From Candidatus Hydrogenedentota bacterium (GTDB lineage Bacteria; Hydrogenedentota; Hydrogenedentia; Hydrogenedentiales; CAITNO01), in NCBI GenBank assembly GCA_903922535.1, contig CAIXUF010000768.1, positions 1 to 15,191 of the forward strand: a DNA stretch of 15,191 nucleotides, in the 5' to 3' direction. Of the stretch, positions 6,711 to 14,299 are shown piece by piece; positions within the stretch are counted from its first letter, which is position 1; each line of letters begins with the position of its first letter. Below the pieces are notes generated by a model. The model ran no database searches. It was not told where the DNA came from and saw nothing but the letters and a program-made list of their open reading frames with translations. The position numbers and the translations under genes are program-made.

Positions 6711-7514
6711 TTACCCGCCTGCCGGCGGCTGGGGCGGCTTGGGACTTTCATTCCGTTCCCCTTCAATCTCTTTGCGGAGTGTCCGCACGGCGTCGGCATC
6801 ACTGCCGACCAGGTCGTCTGGAACCTGCTTTAGCATGTCGAGCGCGCGTGCGTTGTCACCGCGGGCGTGGAGCAGGCTGGCGGCGCGGTAGGTGCAGCGG
6901 CCTTTGGGGTCCAGCGCCTGCCCTTCGGTCCACGCCGCAAGCGCCCCGTCGGGCTTGCCAAGCTTTTCCCATGCGCATCCGAGGTAATACTTTGCCGCCG
7001 ACTGGCTGCCGCGGTTCTGCGCGGCGGCGGCAAACAGGGCATTGGCGGCGTCCACCAGTTCCCCCGCACGGCCGACACGCTCCAGCGCCTGGCAGTACAG
7101 GTCATGGGCGGGCAGATCATCCGGATAGACCGTGAGGCATTCCTTGAGAATCGGCACCGCATCCTCGGGCCGTTTCTCGTTCAGCAGCAGTTCACCGAAG
7201 CGGCGCAGCGCCCAACGCCGCTGCTTCGGATCGTCGAACTTCATGTCCAGCGCCTTGTGATACGCGTCGATGGCGCTCTCCACAAGACCGGCCTCATACA
7301 GCGAACGCGCCCGCGCCGCCTCAATGTCGCCCACGCGGCTGCTCATGCGCTCGGCAAAGGACTGTCCGAACAGCCCAAACAGGCACACCACCGCGGTCAG
7401 CGCCACAAATGCCGCACCGGCAAGGACCGCCAGCGGCGGAAACGCGTTGGCAAAGGGATCGCCGGCAGCATCGGGTGCCTGGGAATTTGCGGTCAGTGTG
7501 TCGGGTTCGCTCAT
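6711..7514 (-). CDS. Single-pass membrane TPR protein upstream of the polymerase-like gene
   Basis: This 267-residue protein starts with a polar segment (MSEPDTLTANSQAPDAAG), crosses the membrane once at about 28-50 (LAVLAGAAFVALTAVVCLFGLFG) and then carries TPR units. Units are visible at about 63-96 (ARARSLYEAGLVESAIDAYHKALDM), 100-133 (RFGELLLNEKRPEDAVPILKECLTVYPDD), 134-165, 172-204 (AAKYYLGCAWEKLGKPDGALAAWTEGQALDPKG) and 207-234. It ends in a Pro-rich tail (PPQPPAGG). The start at 7514 puts the membrane helix near the N-terminus. Open reading continues upstream without family character and overlaps the divergent gene. A GGAG lies 14 nt upstream, which is weak. It is cotranscribed with the Wzy-like gene 30 nt downstream, so a role as assembly scaffold for glycan polymerisation is inferred. 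No specific family name can be given. Confidence 0.88.
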   Translation of the reverse strand: MSEPDTLTANSQAPDAAGDPFANAFPPLAVLAGAAFVALTAVVCLFGLFGQSFAERMSSRVGDIEAARARSLYEAGLVESAIDAYHKALDMKFDDPKQRRWALRRFGELLLNEKRPEDAVPILKECLTVYPDDLPAHDLYCQALERVGRAGELVDAANALFAAAAQNRGSQSAAKYYLGCAWEKLGKPDGALAAWTEGQALDPKGRCTYRAASLLHARGDNARALDMLKQVPDDLVGSDADAVRTLRKEIEGERNESPKPPQPPAGG

Positions 7515-7560
7515 GACGGGATAAGTGGCTCCAGCGAAATAGGGACAGTTTAACGTCAGC

Positions 7561-7590
7561 ATCGTACACCAAACCGCGCGGCCGCCCCAA
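7561..7590 (-). promoter_or_regulatory. Weak candidate promoter for the TPR/polymerase-like pair
   Basis: On the minus strand TTGGGG (7585-7590), an 18-nt spacer and TACGAT (7561-7566) form a mediocre sigma-70 match. Transcription would start about 40 nt upstream of the ATG at 7514. It lies back to back with the candidate promoter of the secreted-protein gene, so both could share a regulator. This is a visual match only. Confidence 0.3.
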
Positions 7591-7612
7591 GTTCGGACGC
7601 GGCGGAAACTTT

Positions 7613-7641
7613 TTGCCGTGCGGCCTGTATCACTATATAGT
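7613..7641 (+). promoter_or_regulatory. Candidate promoter of the secreted-protein gene
   Basis: TTGCCG (7613-7618), a 17-nt spacer and TATAGT (7636-7641, inside CTATATAG) fit the sigma-70 pattern. Transcription would start near 7648, about 50 nt before the ATG at 7699. The AT-rich CACTATATAG stands out in an otherwise GC-rich stretch. Confidence 0.5.
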
Positions 7642-7698
7642 TTGAGAACGGCAACGGCCGCCATGCAAAAAATGCGGGTGGCACGGGAGGATGAGATC

Positions 7699-8625
7699 AT
7701 GCGCATGCACCCTTGGATAACGACAATCGCGGCACTGGCCGCGGCGCTTTGCGCCGGTGCGGCAACCCTGACCACAGAACCGGAAAAGGTGGTGTTTGAC
7801 AACACGACCGGGTCGGCAACGGTAAAGGTGTTGGCCGACGGCGTGCCGGTTCCCGCGGCCGAAATCCACGGATTCCATCTCATGGTGGGCAAGAGCGACT
7901 ACAGCCACATGTTCCGCTTCTCCAAGGCGGACGGAACCGTGACCCTGACGCCCAGTCCCACCGTGGAGGTGGGCAGTTATGACCTGCGCATCGACACGGC
8001 GAAGGGGGATGCCTGGCTCAAGGTATACACCCCGCTGGGCGAAAAGAAGACCAGTCTTCAGGCGCTTGCCCAGAAACTGAACATGCCCCTGGATGAATTG
8101 AAGCGCCAGACGGGTCTGTCCAGGGAAATGGGCCGGGGCGGCGTCGAGATGGACCTTCCCCCGGTGTTTCCCGTCGGCAGGACGCTGACCCTGGACATGG
8201 GCACGGCCGCCGGCGTGAAGGCCCGCTGGGAAGTGGACCGGAAAGTAGTCTCCGAGGGACCGGGCGCGGGCGCGCTGGTGTACCTGTTCAAAGAGGCCGG
8301 GCCGCATCTCTTCACCTACACGGAGTTCAGGGGGGACGCGGTCGCGGCCCAGACCTCGGCCATCGTGGAGGGCGCGGAGACACCGGCCAACGACGTGAGC
8401 GTTGAAGCCGGCCTCACGCTGACCCTGGAGGCACTGCCCGGCTACGGACGCCACACCTGGACCGTGAACGGCGACCCGGCGGAAGGGGATGAGAAACTGG
8501 AAATCAAGCGCGACACCCCGTGCGAAGTCCTGGTGAAGGTGCTTTCCGAAAAGCCCGCGGCGGGCCGCCCAGGGGAATTCGACAGGACCACCTACCGCGT
8601 CAAAGTGACACCGAAGCAGAAATGA
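7699..8625 (+). CDS. Secreted protein of unknown function with PKD/Ig-like segments
   Basis: This 308-residue protein matches no named family that I recognise. The ATG at 7699 has GGGAGG 8 nt upstream and gives a clean signal peptide: MRMHPW, a hydrophobic core at about 7-18 and a likely signal peptidase I cut near AGA-A (residues 19-22). There is no lipobox. The mature part is beta-rich. Residues 23-110 are strand-like (VVFDNTTGSATVKVLADGVP, GSYDLRIDTAKGDAWLKVY). Residues 118-141 form a helix (LQALAQKLNMPLDELKRQTG). Two segments around KARWEVDRKVVSEG...GPHLFTYTEF (174-210) and RHTWTVNGDP...TYRVKVTP (251-305) resemble PKD or Ig-like folds. It ends in a basic KQK and has no anchor. Extracellular or periplasmic carbohydrate or protein binding is possible but unproven. 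Confidence 0.82.
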   Translation: MRMHPWITTIAALAAALCAGAATLTTEPEKVVFDNTTGSATVKVLADGVPVPAAEIHGFHLMVGKSDYSHMFRFSKADGTVTLTPSPTVEVGSYDLRIDTAKGDAWLKVYTPLGEKKTSLQALAQKLNMPLDELKRQTGLSREMGRGGVEMDLPPVFPVGRTLTLDMGTAAGVKARWEVDRKVVSEGPGAGALVYLFKEAGPHLFTYTEFRGDAVAAQTSAIVEGAETPANDVSVEAGLTLTLEALPGYGRHTWTVNGDPAEGDEKLEIKRDTPCEVLVKVLSEKPAAGRPGEFDRTTYRVKVTPKQK

Positions 8626-8700
8626 GCGCGTCAAAACGGTCAACAGGTTGGGCCGGACATGGCATCCGGTCAGATCTGTCATGTCTAGATTCAAAAAATG

Positions 8701-8816
8701 GCACTGTCATTGCGAGTGCTCCGTCATTGCGGGCGAAGCGAAGCAATCTCTTGTCTCCATAACCCAGATGTTGGGCCATCGTTTCAAGAAATTGCTTCGC
8801 TTTGCCCGCAATGACG
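8701..8816. repeat. Long palindromic dispersed repeat (CGTCATTGCGGGCGAAGCGA type)
   Basis: The main arms, 8722-8747 and 8791-8816, are inverted copies identical at 25 of 26 positions, starting CGTCATTGCGGGCGAAGCG. Inside them TCTTG (8749-8753) pairs with CAAGA (8785-8789) and CCCA with TGGG (8763-8766, 8772-8775), so the whole unit can fold as one nested hairpin. A partial extra copy of the arm start (GTCATTGCGAG, 8705-8715) precedes it, within a small GCACT/AGTGC hairpin (8701-8719). Frames across it give LRAKRSN, VIAGEAKQS and RFARNDD, peptides I know as translations of a widespread dispersed bacterial repeat. It occupies the leader of the PAP2 gene, ending 22 nt before its ribosome-binding site. 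It encodes no transposase. Confidence 0.85.
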
Positions 8817-8850
8817 ATTGGGACTCGTTGCAATTCAAAAGGAGTATGCA

Positions 8851-9885
8851 GTGAAACGGGATTGTGTCGGCAATGTGGTTGTGCGGCTGGTGATTCTCGC
8901 GGCCGGCTTTGCGGTCGCCTTTGGTGTGCTGTATGCGGCGGGCAGGTTTCTCGTGCCTCTGACGGACGGCGCGGACAAGGCCATTCTGGCCGCCATCAAT
9001 CCCGACACCTACGCGCCGGGCCTGGACGAGCTGTTCCGCGCCATCAACGACTACACCAACCCTCTCATCCTGCTTCCGTTCATCTGCTGGATGATCTTCT
9101 ACGCGCTCTACAGCCTCCCGCCAAGAAAGAAGATCATCTACTACCTTGTATTCACCATCGTGATGCTCACACTGTCCGCCCTGATTTACCGTTCCTACGG
9201 AAAGACGGCCCTGCCCAATCTGATACCGGTGTTTGTGGTGCTGGCGGTGGCGCCGCTGCTGGGAATACTTCCGGCCAGAAAGCCGGTTCTTTGCCGGGCT
9301 TTCGCCGTTGTTTCCGTCATCCTTCTCGCGGTGATGTACAAGAACTGGGAAAACAAGACCTACATCGGCGCAAACGTGCTCATGGTGCTCATGTCTGTGG
9401 CAGCGTTCGGGACCTTCATCTGGATGTTCCGCACCATGGACGACGACACCATGCGCCGTTTCTCGCGGGTATTCTGGCTGGTGCTGCTGGCAGCGGTGCT
9501 GACCGATTTCGGCATCACCCAGCCCATCAAGAACGCCATAGCCCGCCCCAGACCCTTCAATGACGCGAACAAACCCTGGAACGAGTCTGTCCGCCCCATC
9601 CCGGACGAGATCCTGCGCGGCACCAACTCCTTCCCCTCCGGCCACACCTCGGGTGCCTTTGCGCTCCTGACGCCGCTGTTCTGGTTCACGCGCGATCGCC
9701 GCGTTCGTGCCGGGCTGATACTCTGGGGCACGCTCCAGGGGGTGGGCCGAGTCTACACTGCGGCGCATTTTCCCTTCTGCGTCTTTATGGGCGGCCTGCT
9801 CGGCTTCAGCATGGGCACGCTTGTCTTCTTCACCCTCTGGGGGCCATCCCTCCGGCCAGACAGGGAGAAGTTGGGAGCGGCCTGA
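8851..9885 (+). CDS. PAP2-superfamily membrane phosphatase with altered third motif
   Basis: This 344-residue integral membrane protein has about eight hydrophobic segments. It belongs to the PAP2/phosphatidic-acid phosphatase superfamily, whose members remove phosphate from lipid (di)phosphates such as undecaprenyl diphosphate. Motif 1 (K-x6-RP) is KNAIARPRP at 227-235. Motif 2 (PSGH) is at 262-265. Motif 3, normally SR-x5-H-x3-D, is GR-VYTAA-H-FPF-C at 299-310. The nucleophile His306 is kept, but Cys310 stands where Asp is expected and Gly299 replaces Ser. The N-terminal 200 residues (four to five helices and a KNWENKTYIG loop) are longer than in minimal PAP2 enzymes. GTG 8851 is chosen for its AAGGAG 6 nt upstream. 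A TTG at 8818 lies inside the repeat arm and is unlikely. A role in polyprenyl-carrier recycling for the neighbouring glycan genes is inferred. Confidence 0.88.
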   Translation: MKRDCVGNVVVRLVILAAGFAVAFGVLYAAGRFLVPLTDGADKAILAAINPDTYAPGLDELFRAINDYTNPLILLPFICWMIFYALYSLPPRKKIIYYLVFTIVMLTLSALIYRSYGKTALPNLIPVFVVLAVAPLLGILPARKPVLCRAFAVVSVILLAVMYKNWENKTYIGANVLMVLMSVAAFGTFIWMFRTMDDDTMRRFSRVFWLVLLAAVLTDFGITQPIKNAIARPRPFNDANKPWNESVRPIPDEILRGTNSFPSGHTSGAFALLTPLFWFTRDRRVRAGLILWGTLQGVGRVYTAAHFPFCVFMGGLLGFSMGTLVFFTLWGPSLRPDREKLGAA

Positions 9886-9912
9886 TACCGCGCGCAGGAG
9901 ACTCACCGCGAC

Positions 9913-9964
9913 GCGGAGCGCGGCAAGACTGGGCCTGAGTGCACGCAAAGACGGTGCGCTCCGC
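9913..9964. repeat. 9-bp inverted repeat between the PAP2 and kinase genes
   Basis: GCGGAGCGC (9913-9921) and GCGCTCCGC (9956-9964) are perfect complements around a 34-nt loop. The pair lies 28 nt after the PAP2 stop and before the kinase promoter candidate. It has no T-tract. It could be a weak transcript end or a remnant of a dispersed repeat. Confidence 0.4.
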
Positions 9965-9971
9965 TTCGTTG

Positions 9972-10008
9972 TGGGCACCCCGCGCGGCTATCGGATATAA
10001 TCTATAAT
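9972..10008 (+). promoter_or_regulatory. Candidate promoter of the sensor kinase, with two TATAAT boxes
   Basis: Two perfect TATAAT hexamers lie in tandem at 9996-10001 and 10003-10008. The first has a poor -35 match (TGGGCA, 9972-9977) at 18-nt spacing. The second has none. Transcription would start near 10008-10015, giving a leader of about 125 nt before the ATG at 10136. The weak -35 suggests activator dependence or another sigma factor. Confidence 0.45.
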
Positions 10009-10135
10009 CTTTGTGAACCGCCAAATGCCATGATGGCCGCAACCGGACGGAGTGCCAATCCCGCAAAGGAACCATGTCCTGCGCCGGATGCACAGTCTTG
10101 CGGCCAAACACCGGCCAAGTGACGGAGAATGGTAA

Positions 10136-13100
10136 ATGACCACTGGCACAAAACTCGGGTCGAGTCTCGCCGTGGCGCTGGCCGTCATCGCGGCCCTGGG
10201 CATCGGCGCCTATCTGAGCACGGAGCAGCTTCTTGAAACCAACCGGGGGGTGGTGCACACCCACCAGGTCATTGAAAAGCTGGAAAGCGTGCTCTCCACA
10301 CTCAAGGACGCCGAAACCGGCCAGCGCGGTTTCGTGCTGACCGGCGAGAAAGAATACCTGGAGCCCTATGCCGCGGCCTCCGGCCTGCTCGGCAGGGAAA
10401 TTGACGGGCTGGGAAGCCTTGTCAGCGACGATCCCGTCCAGGCGGGAGAACTTGAGCAGGTCAAAGCCCTGACGGCTGAAAAACTTGCCGAACTGCGGGA
10501 GACCATCGACCTGCGGAAGCAGTCTGGGATGGATGCGGCCGCACAGGTAATCCGCACCGGCAAGGGCCAGAAGATCATGGCCGGCCTCCGCGGCGCCGTC
10601 GCGAGAATGCAGGACAGGGAACAACGGCTGCTGGATGCGCGGGAAAGTGCCTCCAAAGCGAGCGCCAGCCGCACCATCACAATGGTTTCCATCGGAACGC
10701 CCCTGTCCCTGCTGGTGCTGGCCATTTTCGCCATGGTCGTCACGGCCAGAACGGGCAGCCGCAAACTCCGCGGCGTGCCCGGCGACTACCGGAGCCATTG
10801 GATACAGATCGTGCTGCGCTATTCCTTCGCCACGGTGGCGGTTGCCGTGGGCACGGGGCTGCGATTGTGGCTCATGCGTTCGTTCGGTCCGCTTCCGACC
10901 TTCGTCACCCTCTATCCGGCCGTGCTGCTGGTCGCGGCCGTCGCGGGCGGCGGCCCGGGAGTCTTTGCCAGCATTCTGTCGGCCCTGGCGGCCGCCTACT
11001 TCTATCTTCCCCCCGCTGGCTTTCGGGTGGACGCGCCCAACGACATTCTCGCACTGACCATTTTCACCGGCACCAACCTGCTTCTCTGCGTGTTGATGGG
11101 ACAACTGCGCAAGGCGCAATGGGCCGAGGCGGTCAGCACCGCGCAGCAGGAGGAACTGGACCTTCTGGACAGGGGCACCATCCTCGCGCTCGACCCGGAC
11201 CACCGGATTGTGCGGTGGAGCGACGGATGCCGCCGCTTGTACGGCTACGGGGCAAATGAGGCCGTGGGCTGCATCACCCACGAGCTATTCCAGATGCCCG
11301 TGGACGAGGAACTGGAGAAGGCCCGCCGCATCCTGCTGGAACAGGGCTACTGGCAGGGCGAACGCGTCCGCCGTTCCAAGGACGGCAGGGAACTGACCAT
11401 CGCCGTGTTGTGGGCGCTGCGCCGTGACGAAAAGGGGCAGCCCCACAGCATCATGGAACTCAGCGCCGACATCACGGACCGCAAGCGGGCCGAGGAGGCC
11501 CTGCGGGAGAGCGAAGCGCGCTTCGCGACCACGCTGGCCAGCATCGGCGACGCGGTCATCGCCACCGACCTGGATTGCGGCATCACCTTTATGAATCCAG
11601 AGGCCGAGAAACTGACCGGCTGGCCGCTTCCGGAGGCGTTGGGCACGCCCATCGGGCAGGTGTTCCAGATCGTCAACGAGTACACCCGTGCCGGGGTCGA
11701 GAGCCCGGTGGACAAGGTCCTCCGGGAAGGTATCGTGGTGGGTCTTGCGAACCATACCCTCCTGGTTCGGAAGGACGGGACGGAAGTCCCAATCGACGAC
11801 AGCGGCGCGCCGATTAAGGACGCAAACGGCAACACCACCGGCGTGGTCCTCGTCTTCCGGGATATTACCGAGCGCAAGCAGGCCGAGCAGGCGGTGCGCG
11901 AGAGCGAAGAACGGCTGCACTTTGCCCTGTCGGTCAGCCAAACCGGCGCGTGGGATCTGGATTTGGTCGACCACACCGCGTTCCGAACGATCGAGCATGA
12001 CCGCATCTTCGGCTACAAGGCGCTGTGCGCGCAGTGGACCTACGAGATGTTCCTGGACCATGTCCTCCCCGAGGACAGGGCCGAGGTGGACCGCAAGTTC
12101 CAGAAAGCCCTGCTGGAGAAGGGCAACTGGGACTTCGAGTGCCGGATTCTCCGCACAGACGGCGAGCAGCGCTGGATCTGGGCCTGCGGTCGGCACAGCC
12201 AGGACGCACAAGGCAGCTACCGCCGCCTGGCCGGCATTGTCCAGGATATCACCGCGCGCAAGCAGGCAGAGGAGGTGCTGCGGGAAACAGAGCGGCGAAA
12301 CGAATTCCTTGCGGACATCCTGAAGAACGCCAGTCAGCCCTTTGCCGTCGGCTATCCCGACGGACGCTTGGGCATGATAAACCCGGCCTACGAGCAACTC
12401 ATCGGATATGACGCGGACGAACTGCGCGGCGTGGACTGGGCGGCCACCCTCACACCGCCGGAATGGTCCGAAATTGAACGCCGGGAACTCGAAGTTCTTC
12501 ACCGGACCGGACAGCCCGTACGATACCAAAAGGAATACCTGCGAAAAGACGGCACGCGCGTGCCCATCGAACTGCTGGTGCATCTTGTCCGCGACGCCGA
12601 AGGGGCGCACGACTATTACTACTCGTTCTTGACCGACATCACGGACCGAAGGCGCGCCGAGGAGGAGATCCTGCGGAGCCGGGCGCTGCTGCAATCCATC
12701 ATTGACAACAGCGAGGCGCTCATATACGTCAAGGATCTGGAAGGACGGCTGATTATTGCCAACCAACCGCTGTGCAGCGTGACTGGCATGAGCGTTCAGG
12801 ATCTTCTCGGCAAGACCAGCCGCGAGTTCGTGGCCGACCCTGAAGAGGGCGGGAGGCACGTGGCCAATGATCGGCGGGTGATCGAAACGGGCGGGCCGAT
12901 CATCGTCGAGGAACGCTCCGCCGGCCGGACTTTCATTTCGGTGAAGTTTCCGCTGCGCGACGCGCAAGGGCGCATCTTCGCCGTCGGAGGAATCTCCACG
13001 GACATCACGGAGCGAAAGCGCATGGAGGAGGCTCTGCAGCGTGCGCACGACGATCTGGAGCATCGCGTCCGGGAGCGCACAGCGGAACTGGTGCAAAAGA

Positions 13101-14299
13101 ACGAGGAAAACGCCCGGACATTGGATGCCCTGCGCAAGAGCGAGCAGAGCCTGGCCGAGGCGCAGCACATTGGCCACATGGGCAGTTGGGACTGGAACTT
13201 CGCCAACGATGCACTGATCTGGTCGGACGAGTTGTTCCGCATCTTCGGATTGGCGCCGCAGTCGGGGCCGCTCGACTATGCGCGCGTTCTGGAAAGGATT
13301 CACCCCGACGACCGGGAGCATCTGGAGCAGTGTGTGGACCGGGCACTGCGCGGGGTGGAGAAATACAACGCCCAGTACCGGATTATAATGCCTGACGGCG
13401 GGGAGCGCGTGCTGAAGGCGCAGGGCGAGGTGGAGTTGGACGGAAAGGGCGCGCCGGCACGCATGTTTGGAACCGTCATGGACATCACGGAGCAGGTCCG
13501 CGCACAGGAGGAGGCCGGCCTTCGCCAGCAGCAGCTTGTCCAGGCCGACAAACTCGTCTCGCTCGGCATCCTGACCTCCGGCGTTGCCCATGAAATCAAC
13601 AACCCCAACCACTCCATCATGTCCAATGTGACGGCCCTGTCGGAGGTGTGGGACGACGTGCGCCCCATCCTGGACCGGTTCTACGACGATTTCGGGGATT
13701 TCGTGCTGGGCGGCTTCGAATACACCGAGTGTCGCGAGAAACTCCCGGGGATGTACGCCAATGCCCTGGCCGGTTCCAGAAAGATCGACGTGATTGTGAA
13801 TGAACTGCGCGGTTTTGCCCGCAACAGCCCCGGGGAGCGCATGGCCGCCGTGGATGTCAACATGGTCGTCAATTCGGCCCAGATTCTCATGTCCAGCCTG
13901 GTGAAAAAGCATACGGATCGCTTCTCCGTCGAACTGGGAGAGGACGTGCCCCTGGTGACCGGCAATTTCCAGCGCATGGAGCAGGTAATCATCAACCTGA
14001 TCCAGAACGCCTGCCAGGCACTGCCCGACCGCGATCACGCCGTAACAGTGACCACCTCCCATGACAAGCCCAAGGGAATGGTGATCGTCGAAGTCCGCGA
14101 CGAGGGCGGAGGCATCGCGGAGGAGAACATCAAGCAGATGGGCACTCCGTTCTTCACCACGAAACTCGGCTCGGAGGGCATGGGACTGGGCCTTTGGATC
14201 TCGTCAAACATCGTGCACGAACACGGCGGCACGTTAACATTCACGTCAAAAGAGGGCGAAGGCACCCGCGCCGTCCTGTCCCTCCCGGCGAACGGATGA
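10136..14299 (+). CDS. Multi-sensor histidine kinase (CHASE3, DUF4118-like membrane block, six PAS, HisKA, HATPase)
   Basis: This 1387-residue membrane sensor should autophosphorylate on His1152 and pass the phosphate to a response regulator. In order, it has TM1 (8-28) and a CHASE3-like periplasmic domain (about 35-175, with LKDAETGQRGFVLTGEKEYL at 56-75). TM2 (180-203) follows, then a four-helix block resembling the KdpD DUF4118 region (222-322). Next are PAS domains at about 340-450, 462-582, 594-708, 722-840, 850-960 and 1008-1122. Most of them close with a DITxRKxAEE-like PAC end. A coiled coil (965-1005) precedes PAS6. The kinase core shows the H-box SGVAHEINNP (1148-1157), N-box with Asn1291, G1 RDEGGGI (1321-1327), F-box TPFFTTK (1337-1343) and G2 GMGLGLW (1348-1354). 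All catalytic boxes are intact. There is no HAMP or receiver domain, and no regulator gene lies nearby, so it looks orphan. GGAG sits 8 nt before the ATG. Confidence 0.93.
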   Translation: MTTGTKLGSSLAVALAVIAALGIGAYLSTEQLLETNRGVVHTHQVIEKLESVLSTLKDAETGQRGFVLTGEKEYLEPYAAASGLLGREIDGLGSLVSDDPVQAGELEQVKALTAEKLAELRETIDLRKQSGMDAAAQVIRTGKGQKIMAGLRGAVARMQDREQRLLDARESASKASASRTITMVSIGTPLSLLVLAIFAMVVTARTGSRKLRGVPGDYRSHWIQIVLRYSFATVAVAVGTGLRLWLMRSFGPLPTFVTLYPAVLLVAAVAGGGPGVFASILSALAAAYFYLPPAGFRVDAPNDILALTIFTGTNLLLCVLMGQLRKAQWAEAVSTAQQEELDLLDRGTILALDPDHRIVRWSDGCRRLYGYGANEAVGCITHELFQMPVDEELEKARRILLEQGYWQGERVRRSKDGRELTIAVLWALRRDEKGQPHSIMELSADITDRKRAEEALRESEARFATTLASIGDAVIATDLDCGITFMNPEAEKLTGWPLPEALGTPIGQVFQIVNEYTRAGVESPVDKVLREGIVVGLANHTLLVRKDGTEVPIDDSGAPIKDANGNTTGVVLVFRDITERKQAEQAVRESEERLHFALSVSQTGAWDLDLVDHTAFRTIEHDRIFGYKALCAQWTYEMFLDHVLPEDRAEVDRKFQKALLEKGNWDFECRILRTDGEQRWIWACGRHSQDAQGSYRRLAGIVQDITARKQAEEVLRETERRNEFLADILKNASQPFAVGYPDGRLGMINPAYEQLIGYDADELRGVDWAATLTPPEWSEIERRELEVLHRTGQPVRYQKEYLRKDGTRVPIELLVHLVRDAEGAHDYYYSFLTDITDRRRAEEEILRSRALLQSIIDNSEALIYVKDLEGRLIIANQPLCSVTGMSVQDLLGKTSREFVADPEEGGRHVANDRRVIETGGPIIVEERSAGRTFISVKFPLRDAQGRIFAVGGISTDITERKRMEEALQRAHDDLEHRVRERTAELVQKNEENARTLDALRKSEQSLAEAQHIGHMGSWDWNFANDALIWSDELFRIFGLAPQSGPLDYARVLERIHPDDREHLEQCVDRALRGVEKYNAQYRIIMPDGGERVLKAQGEVELDGKGAPARMFGTVMDITEQVRAQEEAGLRQQQLVQADKLVSLGILTSGVAHEINNPNHSIMSNVTALSEVWDDVRPILDRFYDDFGDFVLGGFEYTECREKLPGMYANALAGSRKIDVIVNELRGFARNSPGERMAAVDVNMVVNSAQILMSSLVKKHTDRFSVELGEDVPLVTGNFQRMEQVIINLIQNACQALPDRDHAVTVTTSHDKPKGMVIVEVRDEGGGIAEENIKQMGTPFFTTKLGSEGMGLGLWISSNIVHEHGGTLTFTSKEGEGTRAVLSLPANG

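Noticed and set aside
7515..7892. N-terminal extension of the membrane TPR gene to 7892
   Set aside because: It overlaps the divergent secreted-protein gene and both promoter candidates and has noncoding-like composition. The start at 7514 is better.
8656..8685. GACATG/CATGTC inverted repeat after the secreted-protein gene as a terminator
   Set aside because: The stem is only 6 bp with an 18-nt loop and no T-tract, so it is not distinguishable from chance.
8701..8816. Possible CRISPR array or transposon end
   Set aside because: The copies are inverted arms of one palindrome, not regularly spaced direct repeats, and no transposase or cas gene is nearby.
11285..14062. 925-codon open frame on the minus strand, antisense to the sensor kinase
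   Set aside because: It mirrors the GC-rich third-position pattern of the kinase, is His/Gln/Arg/Val-rich, and shows no domain. The plus-strand protein has complete PAS and kinase motifs.
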